A stretch of DNA of 64,000 nucleotides, taken from IMG/VR virus record IMGVR_UViG_3300023172_000022, positions 1-64,000 of that record, one strand, 5' to 3'. This DNA comes from a virus. The notes under the pieces are model-generated. The model had not been told where the DNA came from. It was given only the letters and a program-made list of their open reading frames with translations, and made no database searches. This document shows positions 35,701-43,612 of this stretch, piece by piece; within the stretch, counting starts at the first letter, position 1, and each line of letters begins with the position of its first letter. The translations under genes and the position numbers were made by a program.

Positions 35701-36290
35701 AATAAACTACCATCTACATAAATTTCTAAATCTCTAGGATCAGATATAGTCGAAACTACAGTAAATATAGTTGTTCCGAGTTTTCTAACATTTATTGTTG
35801 AACCTACTGATGGAGCTGTATTAAATGTAATTTCATTATTACTAACACCACCAATTGTATAATCTGTGCCATGAGTTTGCAAAGAACCATCAATAGAAAC
35901 TTGGTCGGTTGTTGATGGAGTAAAATTCGTCACCGTAAAATTAGTTATGGTTCCATCACCAGAAAAAGCTTGCGTCAGATCACCAACACCATCAAAAGAC
36001 TCTCTGACAGCAGGAGATGGAGGCGTGTAATAAAACTGCCCTCCATTACTAAAACTATTGTCTCCTTCTAAATTATCTAGTAACAATATCTGACCTGTCT
36101 GATCGATCTTTGCTCGAATTACCAAAGTATTTGTTAATTCCGTATCTACATGTCTAGAAAGTGAATATGATGTTGTAGAACCATCACTTACAAAGTATTC
36201 TCTAAACATGGGTTGTTGCATAGAAATGAGTTCTATTCTAGATATGGAAAACCCACTGCTTTTGTATTTTGAGTCTAAACTATTAGCCAT
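32703..36290 (-). CDS. Giant virion protein, GNGMR paralogue family (1195 aa)
   Basis: The N-terminus (SSGFSISRIELISM) resembles that of the 1551-aa paralogue (SSGYSIQRTEIIDI). About residues 100-240 hold three beta repeats of the form VSIDGSLQ..DYTI..NEITFNTAPSVG, a type also seen in T4 gp10 and other fibres. Then QLAMDLTLHPY follows. The family block spans about 490-640 (PQKWRLMFEYNE, GELCDIFYD, GWFRRAGKDD, DHGLGLFMWDHASVDQDDD, PIHCVYSPSK). The C-terminal module (about 1020-1195) has CIREQDVLKPWDKHV, INPYEQLAL, TSQRYIYPEDEMDLI and YGNGMRIMLLV. It is probably a large side-fibre or baseplate adhesin. No enzymatic motif is seen. Confidence 0.8.
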   Translation of the reverse strand: MANSLDSKYKSSGFSISRIELISMQQPMFREYFVSDGSTTSYSLSRHVDTELTNTLVIRAKIDQTGQILLLDNLEGDNSFSNGGQFYYTPPSPAVRESFDGVGDLTQAFSGDGTITNFTVTNFTPSTTDQVSIDGSLQTHGTDYTIGGVSNNEITFNTAPSVGSTINVRKLGTTIFTVVSTISDPRDLEIYVDGSLLQINNDYLVNGQNITFYNTPSTGTDNIIIIVPSVAPYGSITLNNASIPNPNDRLILDYFTKTQYYSNYEDGVLKQLAMDLTLHPYANHYTYDWSDSKMKNGTIVVSYASNQTNSSVNVKITGTDAVFSSDDLQKRIIQEYGRGEVRIESISNDGTIAFGTILTPFTQDENNLEPDMISGVRYAANSWRMSIPEEEIEQQSFNIIYPYSSPDANSYPVIDENGQQNQSDVMNCIRRIGSRFIVESEKGVDILSSKKDIIPSGITVPTDLVASSAWLEGRAPQKWRLMFEYNEQKDEINVFAGTKYQISDNGTLSSTQGRDGIKGPTFRRPGELCDIFYDSSDGFRKSRSGWFRRAGKDDPLITPTYPVKYRLTVTDHGLGLFMWDHASVDQDDDYAWFVIQRHVNNTSGKIELEEGKSPIHCVYSPSKRAVEASNTNIALYQNWSKTVNSITGQVNLQYDQLGDIYDIDGRQLKSTDRVVSSIITDKDRIFATTTGTTFGNFNNYLVANTNLSEVGSLTSPGFTVGTDYITAAHVSDFPTIATTKDPTISSQAPDIAYLGVDYTELVNFNTAYQWGLGPAGQGLEIESIYLARWHSEYKFQDYVELERGVHWELEVQAIDNFTNTFRGETYPVKRFGIKFLHPVENPVNNSLRQLVIHEINDTDTDWSYDPLNTSGGTIARQKPKVLVNYRWKGAGYQNRYINPVGRSGDGTGPLENTSLLSVYVSNVEINAAVAPEEYIVDSDGVPQFTQIPVFGNEQNVYAYMLQTDHLYVRDEIANSQVVTIAYENYAIDPNATSQYLIELPSDPDIPASWMNPHNESKAIYRFCIREQDVLKPWDKHVSAIIPQVDSPAIINPYEQLALTDRKTLVTFFPTPMTSQRYIYPEDEMDLICYTSADASTMGGFVNVGANNAKYDLDSVQSSSVTGDTAGTGTNSSEELNFRFPYTWHTGTNSATTSSERTYLGMHSTLPYGNGMRIMLLVRGGSIRPEYSDFIPPDVS

Positions 36291-36318
36291 TTAATTTTGC
36301 CTTTATTCGTTTTAGTAT

Positions 36319-36326
36319 TATTTATT
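36319..36326 (-). promoter_or_regulatory. T4-like late promoter box (AATAAATA)
   Basis: On the minus strand, 29 nt before the ATG of the 1195-aa gene and overlapping the stop of the 1551-aa gene by two bases. Confidence 0.55.
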
Positions 36327-39300
36327 ACGCAGGCGATGCACCTTCTACAACATCTGTCCATTTAATACTACTTCCAGAAACTTGTAAGAATACTCTCATA
36401 CCATTTCCATTTGGCATAGTACTCATCATACCCTCATATTTTCTCTTGTTTCTTTTCCAGAAATAAGTATCACCAGTTGGTCCAACATGGCCACCCCATT
36501 CAAAGTCATCTCCGGCATCATTTGGACTTGGGTCAATATCAATACCATCAATATTTAAGACATTTCCACTCAAACCATTAGAATCTTGATACTTGTCAAT
36601 CTCAATAGAACCAGACTGAGTTGAGAAATCAGCAGAAGAAATACAAATCAAATCTAATTCACTTCTTGGATAATAGAATCTTTGTGATGTAAGTTGTGTT
36701 GGGAATGAGAATACAAAATCTCTATCCTGTGTAATTGACAACTGTTCTTGCGGATTAATAACCGCATGAGAATCAACTTCGTGCATTGTAGCGGAAACAT
36801 GGTAATCCCAAGGTTTCAACACATCCTGTTCTCTTACAACAAATCTATTAATAGTTTTTTCCTTGTTTTGATTTCTTTCTGGGAAATCTCTATCAGCAGG
36901 ACTAGTAATATAATATGAGTTTCTAGCTGGATCACTATAAACATAGTTAATTAATTTTATAATTAATTCAGAACTATGTCTTGGAGCAGTTCTAAAGAAT
37001 AATGTTTGATTGAAGAAATCGTAAATATATCTTTGTCTGTCATCCCCACTTGAAAAGACTGGGTCTCCAGGCAGTTTACCTGTCAATACACTTGTTGCAG
37101 TAATAGTAGACTTTATTAAATGATTTCTTGCATCATGGTCAGCACTATCTGCCTCAAGAATTGTTCCCTCGTTGCCGTAATATTTTACAGCCAACCATCC
37201 AAGAACTTGATTTGTCGATTGTTGCCTATATGTATTCTGTGGATCTATGTATTTGAAAAACCTATCATACAATTCAACTGATAAATGCACACTATATGTG
37301 TCGTTTGTAGTATCATTTCTATATGTTTGTGTTGCACCAGAACCAGTACTAGGATCGAAATCAATACGATTTTCCAGACCAAGAATAATATTGACAATTT
37401 CTTGTGGAATAATAAGGTGTTCTACTTCTACAGGCGTATCTGGAGCTCCATCTACAGTTCTTAATTCAGTAACAGTTTCTGTAAATGCGGGAAGTCTAAA
37501 ATATCTACCAAGTTCATTAACTCCAGCAGCATCAAGAGACTGAATAAAGCGGCCGCAGGCCTGAGGATCGCCACTTCTTACCCACTCATCATATTGAAGT
37601 ATATATCCTTTAGTGTCTCTTTCAAGTTCCTCACCATCAACAGCAACAACCATTGATTCCATAACTTTTTCCATATTCTGAACATTTTCATTGTAAAGAA
37701 TATCAAGTAATGCATATGATGGGTCACTCCATTCACCAAGTGATGCACCAGTTACTGAGTCATTAATCGCAGTATTATTTGCAGCAGCCGCTTGGAAAGA
37801 TGAAACTCTTTCAATTCTATTTGTAGGGAATACAACATTACCAGAATAATGTGGTGCAAGAGTTGCGTCAACCAACCAAATAGAACCGTCAGCAACTGCG
37901 TTGGAGTTGTTTTGCGCGCTTCCGCCAGGAGGAGTAACTTGTTGTCCGTCCCTTGGCAAAGTCTCAAATCCAACAATTTGAAGATCATTAACCTTTGATC
38001 TATTTTCAACAAGTTGTCCAGAAGCAATCTTAACCGTTATAGTAGTAGTACTAGGGTCAATTGGTTGGCTTTGATTTATTCTTTGACTAATAGGATTTAA
38101 AGAACCTGTGCCGCCAAAAAATGTAATAAATTTTGCTTGTCTGTCTATAATATAATCTTCACCCGCAACCAATGTTAATGTGTTACCTGCGTTTGGGATG
38201 TCTTTATATGTGACCACAATTTCTCTATCACCTAAATCATAATTGTCTGTCCAAAAATCCCAAAGCGGAAATGAGCTAGGATCGGGAAATGCGGGATCAT
38301 GCTGTCCGCCAAAATCTCCAATCACTTCTGGATTGCCATTAACTGGAACTAATTGGGTCAACAATGCAACATTCTGTTTAGATCTTAGAGCGTCAACACT
38401 AGAACTACCTGGCGCTGTTTCCCACGTAGCTAACGACCAGTAATCAGTTGTGTTAGTAGTGGCACCACCAATAATCCCTCTATCCAACTCCTGTTTAACA
38501 CCCTGATTAAGATTTTGAACATTTGTTGCACTCAAAAGACCTGCCGTATAACCATATCCTGTAAAATCTAATGCATTTGTATATCCATTAAATACTGGTG
38601 TTGCACCAGTTGCACTTATATACATTGTTGGACCTTCTGTTTCTAGCATTTGTCCCAATGATGTGTAAATATTTGGAGATTTTGTCAAATCATTTACATC
38701 AGACGAAGAATAATACTGATTTAGGTCAGAAATGTCTACTGGACGTTTGGCAGGAGAATACACGCAATGTACTGGAGACTTTTGTGTAAACTCTGGTTGT
38801 CCTGTTGTTTGATCAACGTGTCTTTGAACAACAAACCATGAGTAATCATCGTCTTGATCTACAGAAGCCTGATCCCAAAGAAACAATCCCATTCCATGAT
38901 CGGTAACTGTTATTCTGTATGACATTGGATAAGTTCTAGAAATATTATCTTCAGTTTTTCCAGATCTTCTAAACCAGTGTGACTTTGCCTTTACCATTTC
39001 ATAACCAATTGTTCTACCAGTATTTGGTTCTAAGTATACATCACACAATTCTCCTGGCTCTCTATAAATTGGAGATTTAATACCATCTCTAGTTTGACCA
39101 GATGATACAGACATATCATCTAACAATTGATATTCAGTTGCCACATTAACTTTAATTGACTGTAGTTTACGATCCCACTCAAATCTAATTCTCCATTTTT
39201 GTGGTCGTCTTTGACTTTGCACCTGATAATATTCTGGAATCAGATTATCATCAGATAATAGATCGACTCCTTTTGTAGACTCCACCAAAAACGAATCCGT

Positions 39301-40980
39301 GATATCTCTAAGTGCTGCCTTAACAGCTGTTGGAGTATTTGAAACTGGTTTTGGATAAATTAAGTTAAATCCCGGCTGGAATTTTTCATTTTCTTCATAG
39401 AAGAGCATAAACGCATCACTATTTTTTACCTTAGTCAACTCCAAAAGTGCTGTATGAGATTCACTAGATGTAAATTGAAGGGTATAGTCTCCAGTAACCG
39501 TTGCAGCAACATCTAATTGTAATGTCGCAGTTGGCCAATAGCCAGGAACATTTGTGCCTGTTCCAGTATTTACATTACCACTAACAACGACTCCATCTGG
39601 GTCCAAAATAACAAATTGATCGTTGTGATTAATTGTGATTGCGCTACCAGTAACATTACTACTTACATCACCCTGCACAAAACCAAATTTAATAACCTCT
39701 CTTCTATCTCTTAAAGTTTCGGAGTAATATGTATTAATCTGATAATGGTTTGGATCGTTCAGATCAGTTGAACTTACATCAATTTCAATATACCCAGTAT
39801 TATCGGTTGTACCAAAGGGATTTGTCGTAGGATCGGATTTTGGTGGTTGATGGCGAATAACAGATACTGCTACGTCATCCAAAGTTGTTGCTTCAGATTT
39901 TAACGCATTTGTTAAATCATAATCTTCACTATCAAGAGCCTCTTGTATTGGTCCATATCCTAGTTTTCCGATCATAGCTCCATAAGGAACATCCAAAGAA
40001 TGTTTCCAAATATACGAAATTTCAACATCAACATCAGAACGATCTAACACCCATCCCCAAGTTTTGGCACTTTCTAAGAAAATTCTAAATCTACTTGTTC
40101 TATTAACTCTGTCAGAAGAAACAGACCACGCAGAATCTGGAATCACTTTACCATCAACAGCGATTCTAAATTCTCCGTCACCTAAGTCATTGAGGGTTAA
40201 TGGAAAATTACCAATATATAAATCTGTTTCGTCTACACCAGTAGCTGGCGTAAATGAATGATTTTTAAATGTAAAACTAAATTCTTTTACACTTCTAAAA
40301 ATTTTAGAACCAATTCTTGCACTTTCCAATTGATCCGTAAATGCATAATCTTGTTCTACACCAAATTTATTATCTAGTCCATATACTGTAGTGTATTGAT
40401 CAATTTCTGCTGGCAATATATTCGCTGCAGGAACAAACGCAGAATGATCTGTTTTAAGTACATAATTTGCCTTTTCGGGAATATTTCTAAAAACTTCTGG
40501 AGTTTCGAATGGATGCACTGTTAAGTCTTTTGCAAGTTGATATAAAAGTCCACCATCAGTTCCTGTCCAATTATCTTCTGATTCTTGATAACCAATAGTT
40601 ACTTTTTCACCAGAAACTGGCGCAGTTTGCGGTAAAAATTCCAAAGCTCCATGTTCGCCTATGTTAGTAATATATCGAACAACACCCAAACCAGCGTCCA
40701 AAGAGCCTTCGGTATAGGTATTTGCTTGCCAATTATTAAATTCTATCAATGGTGATTGTGTAGAATCTGCGAGCAAGTTGTTGCCGGTGTTTCTGTTCAG
40801 AGCGATTCTTATTTCTCCAATTTTAATTTCCCAAACCCAAGTTTTATCTTGAAAATCTGGTTTTGAGCGCAGAACATAAATCGTATTTGAACCAATAGCA
40901 GTATGTGTTTCCACATTCTGTCTATGAGGAATATCTATAATCTCTGTTCTTTGTATGCTATACCCACTTGAGAGCGCCAT
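36325..40980 (-). CDS. Giant virion protein, GNGMR paralogue family (1551 aa)
   Basis: The largest family member. The N-terminal region (SSGYSIQRTEIIDI; LLYQLAKDLTVHPFETPE near 165) aligns with the 1195-aa paralogue. The family block at about 600-750 has PQKWRIRFEWDR, GELCDVYLEP, HWFRRSGKTED, YPMSYRITVTDHGMGLFLWD, SWFVVQRHVDQTTGQPEF and PVHCVYSPAKRP. A unique insertion of over 600 residues follows. The C-terminal module at about 1380-1551 has RFVVREQDVLKPWDYHVSA, DSHAVINPQEQLSI, TSQRFYYPRSELDLI and NGNGMRVFLQVSGSS. Strongly beta-rich, with no signal peptide. It is likely a virion surface protein. The insertion is the most likely variable, host-contacting part (inference). Confidence 0.8.
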   Translation of the reverse strand: MALSSGYSIQRTEIIDIPHRQNVETHTAIGSNTIYVLRSKPDFQDKTWVWEIKIGEIRIALNRNTGNNLLADSTQSPLIEFNNWQANTYTEGSLDAGLGVVRYITNIGEHGALEFLPQTAPVSGEKVTIGYQESEDNWTGTDGGLLYQLAKDLTVHPFETPEVFRNIPEKANYVLKTDHSAFVPAANILPAEIDQYTTVYGLDNKFGVEQDYAFTDQLESARIGSKIFRSVKEFSFTFKNHSFTPATGVDETDLYIGNFPLTLNDLGDGEFRIAVDGKVIPDSAWSVSSDRVNRTSRFRIFLESAKTWGWVLDRSDVDVEISYIWKHSLDVPYGAMIGKLGYGPIQEALDSEDYDLTNALKSEATTLDDVAVSVIRHQPPKSDPTTNPFGTTDNTGYIEIDVSSTDLNDPNHYQINTYYSETLRDRREVIKFGFVQGDVSSNVTGSAITINHNDQFVILDPDGVVVSGNVNTGTGTNVPGYWPTATLQLDVAATVTGDYTLQFTSSESHTALLELTKVKNSDAFMLFYEENEKFQPGFNLIYPKPVSNTPTAVKAALRDITDSFLVESTKGVDLLSDDNLIPEYYQVQSQRRPQKWRIRFEWDRKLQSIKVNVATEYQLLDDMSVSSGQTRDGIKSPIYREPGELCDVYLEPNTGRTIGYEMVKAKSHWFRRSGKTEDNISRTYPMSYRITVTDHGMGLFLWDQASVDQDDDYSWFVVQRHVDQTTGQPEFTQKSPVHCVYSPAKRPVDISDLNQYYSSSDVNDLTKSPNIYTSLGQMLETEGPTMYISATGATPVFNGYTNALDFTGYGYTAGLLSATNVQNLNQGVKQELDRGIIGGATTNTTDYWSLATWETAPGSSSVDALRSKQNVALLTQLVPVNGNPEVIGDFGGQHDPAFPDPSSFPLWDFWTDNYDLGDREIVVTYKDIPNAGNTLTLVAGEDYIIDRQAKFITFFGGTGSLNPISQRINQSQPIDPSTTTITVKIASGQLVENRSKVNDLQIVGFETLPRDGQQVTPPGGSAQNNSNAVADGSIWLVDATLAPHYSGNVVFPTNRIERVSSFQAAAANNTAINDSVTGASLGEWSDPSYALLDILYNENVQNMEKVMESMVVAVDGEELERDTKGYILQYDEWVRSGDPQACGRFIQSLDAAGVNELGRYFRLPAFTETVTELRTVDGAPDTPVEVEHLIIPQEIVNIILGLENRIDFDPSTGSGATQTYRNDTTNDTYSVHLSVELYDRFFKYIDPQNTYRQQSTNQVLGWLAVKYYGNEGTILEADSADHDARNHLIKSTITATSVLTGKLPGDPVFSSGDDRQRYIYDFFNQTLFFRTAPRHSSELIIKLINYVYSDPARNSYYITSPADRDFPERNQNKEKTINRFVVREQDVLKPWDYHVSATMHEVDSHAVINPQEQLSITQDRDFVFSFPTQLTSQRFYYPRSELDLICISSADFSTQSGSIEIDKYQDSNGLSGNVLNIDGIDIDPSPNDAGDDFEWGGHVGPTGDTYFWKRNKRKYEGMMSTMPNGNGMRVFLQVSGSSIKWTDVVEGASPA

Positions 40981-41017
40981 TATTTTCTCCTCTAAGCCTT
41001 TTTTAGTTACTTAATTC

Positions 41018-41025
41018 TATTTATA
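41018..41025 (-). promoter_or_regulatory. T4-like late promoter box (TATAAATA)
   Basis: An exact consensus match on the minus strand, 38 nt before the ATG of the 1551-aa gene, in a 64-nt intergenic gap. Confidence 0.7.
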
Positions 41026-41044
41026 AAAAAACAATACACATTAT

Positions 41045-42985
41045 TTAAATATTAATATCACTATTATAGATATTTTGGGCCTGCACCAAGCACATAACTC
41101 TCATTCCATTTCCATTGGGTAGAGTTGACCTTATACCTTGATATCTTCTATAATCTATGTTTGTACCATCGTATTTGTATGTTTGCATTGGGACATTACT
41201 ACTTTCCGCGACAACTTCAGCAGACGAGAAACAAATCAAGTCCATTTCTTCTTTAGGATACATGTACCTTTGACTGGTAAGTCCTGTAGGAAATGTAATT
41301 ACAAATCTGTTATCGTCCGTAATTGCAAGTTGTTCTTGCGGATTTATAATTGCATTACTATCTGTCTGGTGTTTTGTAGCTCGTTTGTGTGCGTCCCAAG
41401 GTTTCAATATATCCATTTCTCTAATAACAAATCTCCATATTTTTTTCTCTAAAAATTCATCTGCGAGATAGTCTTCTCTATCATAAGGATTTAAAATGTA
41501 TAGTGAATCTGTTAACTCAGAAACATTATAACTATTTCCTTGTGGATCGTATATCGGCCCCAATTCGTTGTCTACTGTTTGTAAGTTTGCAGCAGATTCT
41601 GAAAAATAAACCCCAAAATCTCTAGGCGTTATTCCTTCTCTAGAACATGAATAAATGCAGTGTACAGGAAAACGACTGGCCTCATCAGTTCTTGGCAATC
41701 CAGTTTCGTTATTAACTGTTCTTTGACAACAAATCCATGCATAGTTATCATTTTCATCTACGCCAGCTTCATTGTATAATGCTAAGAAAAATCCTCTTTC
41801 TGTAAGGGTGACTCTGTATGTTATTGGATATGTGCCGGCAACATTTGGATTTGCATCAGACGCAAGTGGAAATCTTTTAAACCAACCGGGCCCTTTTCGT
41901 TTATTTCTAAATCTAACAGAACGGGAATCAGAAGCAGGTTTGGTAACAACAATAACTGCACCATCAGCTGGGGCCACAGTAAAAGTTATATTATTTCCAC
42001 TAACTGTATAATCTACTGCAAGAGTTTTAGTTGTTCCATCTACAACAACCGTATCTGTATTTGCAAATGATGGAATTTGTGTTATTGTAAATAGAGTTGT
42101 TTCCCCATCGCCCACAAATTGTTCTGATTGCGCCGTAGCAACCCAAGTAATATCTTCGTGATTGATATCTACAATTTCCCCAGGCAATCTAGAGACAGCT
42201 GTATTAATTGTTAATCCATTTTCGAGTGTAATTAATCCATCATTATAAGATAAATTATCTGACGTATTACCATCAATAAAAATTTGATTTTTAGTTCCAG
42301 TTTGAATTTTTAACCATGTGTAGGCTGGATTTGGAATACCAATACTATTTTCCCAACCTGTATTTAACAAAACATTAATTTGGTTATATCCTATATGTGC
42401 TGGAAATGCTTGCGCAAACTCTGTGTCATCTATTGTATTTCCAGTGACATATTCTACACCACCAATTTCTCTCAATTTAATATTTAATTGGTATAGTTCG
42501 TAGGCAAATTCTTTGTCTTCAGCATACAACCTTGGTCTTTCGTCGTATTCCATTCTCATTCTATATTTTTGATCTACACCTCTGGTTACTGTTCCTTGAT
42601 TTGGTGACATATAATCAGATGTTTCCAGAATCACCACATGCTGTAATTTTATTCCGGCTCTAGGAGAAGAAGGTGCGTCTACTCCAAAGTTTGCTGTACC
42701 AGAATAATCCAATCCAGCGCTTGGATCCCCAATTTCTGTAAAAAAGTTTCTGGTTATATCGTTACCAGTGACTGCATCTACAAGTTTATTCGATTGCTCA
42801 GGAACACCATCCCACATTTGCCAAGATCTTATCAAATCTTGTCTAAGAGTATCTAACAAGCCAGCATTATCAATTGGGGCCCCACTACTAGAAAACCCGC
42901 CTGGTCCCTCAATTTTAGTAAGACCTACTCTTATAGTTGATGCCCCATAATGTTTAAATGTATTTAAATCTATCGGTGTCGTCAT
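41045..42985 (-). CDS. Virion protein, GNGMR paralogue family, compact member (646 aa)
   Basis: The smallest paralogue. The N-terminus (MTTPIDLNTFKHYGASTIRV) is unlike the others. RGVDQKYRMRMEYDERPRLY near residue 125 matches the PQKWRxxFEY start of the family block. A beta repeat (DTVVVDGTTKTLAVDYTVSG) lies near 325. The block continues at about 370-450 (GWFKRFPLASD, YPITYRVTLTERGFFLALYNEAGVDE split by a turn, WICCQRTVNNETGLP, PVHCIYSCSRE). The C-terminal module at 515-646 has FVIREMDILKPWDAHKRA, INPQEQLAI, TSQRYMYPKEEMDLI and NGNGMRVMCLVQAQ. Because it lacks the large insertions, it approximates the minimal family fold. Confidence 0.8.
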   Translation of the reverse strand: MTTPIDLNTFKHYGASTIRVGLTKIEGPGGFSSSGAPIDNAGLLDTLRQDLIRSWQMWDGVPEQSNKLVDAVTGNDITRNFFTEIGDPSAGLDYSGTANFGVDAPSSPRAGIKLQHVVILETSDYMSPNQGTVTRGVDQKYRMRMEYDERPRLYAEDKEFAYELYQLNIKLREIGGVEYVTGNTIDDTEFAQAFPAHIGYNQINVLLNTGWENSIGIPNPAYTWLKIQTGTKNQIFIDGNTSDNLSYNDGLITLENGLTINTAVSRLPGEIVDINHEDITWVATAQSEQFVGDGETTLFTITQIPSFANTDTVVVDGTTKTLAVDYTVSGNNITFTVAPADGAVIVVTKPASDSRSVRFRNKRKGPGWFKRFPLASDANPNVAGTYPITYRVTLTERGFFLALYNEAGVDENDNYAWICCQRTVNNETGLPRTDEASRFPVHCIYSCSREGITPRDFGVYFSESAANLQTVDNELGPIYDPQGNSYNVSELTDSLYILNPYDREDYLADEFLEKKIWRFVIREMDILKPWDAHKRATKHQTDSNAIINPQEQLAITDDNRFVITFPTGLTSQRYMYPKEEMDLICFSSAEVVAESSNVPMQTYKYDGTNIDYRRYQGIRSTLPNGNGMRVMCLVQAQNIYNSDINI

Positions 42986-43016
42986 ATTTTTACTCTTTTT
43001 GATTTATAGATAATTA

Positions 43017-43024
43017 TATTTATC
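43017..43024 (-). promoter_or_regulatory. T4-like late promoter box (GATAAATA)
   Basis: On the minus strand, 32 nt before the ATG of the 646-aa gene, in the short gap after the 193-aa gene. Confidence 0.55.
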
Positions 43025-43030
43025 TCGTTT

Positions 43031-43612
43031 TCAGCCTTCTATTCCATAAAATCCAATTTTAACTGCAATATCATATAAACCAGAACCATTGGGTATAAAT
43101 TCTTCATCATCTGAAAATGCCAATACTGCTATTTGGTGGTCAGATAATTGTGGTATGAAAAAACTAGAAACTATTTCTCCCCCAACTGTCCCATCATCTT
43201 TTTCCAATGCCGCGCCAATCTCTTCGTTTACAAAAAGATTATTAGCCCAAGTTTGCGAATCTTCCATCAAAAAATAACCAATTGTGTAAAATCCATTTGT
43301 TTTAAATTTTAAATCTACATTAATTGTAGTTAAAGCGATTGGACATTCATTTGGATCTATGCCTAAATCTATTAGACTTTGATTTGTCACAAGTGGGCCA
43401 CGAAATGCAACATCTCTAATTGGCGTATAAAGCGCTGGTTGCAATGTTGAATGATAACTCTTTAACATTACATTTGCATTAATGTTTGTCCCATATATAG
43501 TGCCAGCTGATACTGATTGAGTGGCATTTTCAAGACCCTGCAACCTAACAGAATAAACAAAATTATCTTCTTGATTTGAACTTGTCCAAGGACTTGTCAC
43601 TATAGTATCCAT
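43031..43612 (-). CDS. Unrecognised structural protein (193 aa)
   Basis: The start is taken as the ATG at 43612 (MDTIVTSPWTSSNQ) because it forms the TAATG overlap with the preceding stop seen at five other junctions here. A GTG at 43621 with AGGAAG upstream is an alternative adding three residues. The 193-aa product is beta-rich with an acidic C-terminal third. Motifs are PALYTPIRDVAFRGPLV, PIALTTINVDLKFK and YDIAVKIGFYGIEG. No family is recognised. By position it is a small partner of the PA14-domain protein or a baseplate accessory. Confidence 0.65.
   Translation of the reverse strand: MDTIVTSPWTSSNQEDNFVYSVRLQGLENATQSVSAGTIYGTNINANVMLKSYHSTLQPALYTPIRDVAFRGPLVTNQSLIDLGIDPNECPIALTTINVDLKFKTNGFYTIGYFLMEDSQTWANNLFVNEEIGAALEKDDGTVGGEIVSSFFIPQLSDHQIAVLAFSDDEEFIPNGSGLYDIAVKIGFYGIEG

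Noticed and set aside
19963-42985. Diversity-generating retroelement targets (shared C-terminal ends of the GNGMR family)
   Set aside because: No reverse transcriptase, template repeat or adenine-biased variable repeat was seen; the shared ends differ by ordinary divergence. An element elsewhere in the genome cannot be excluded.
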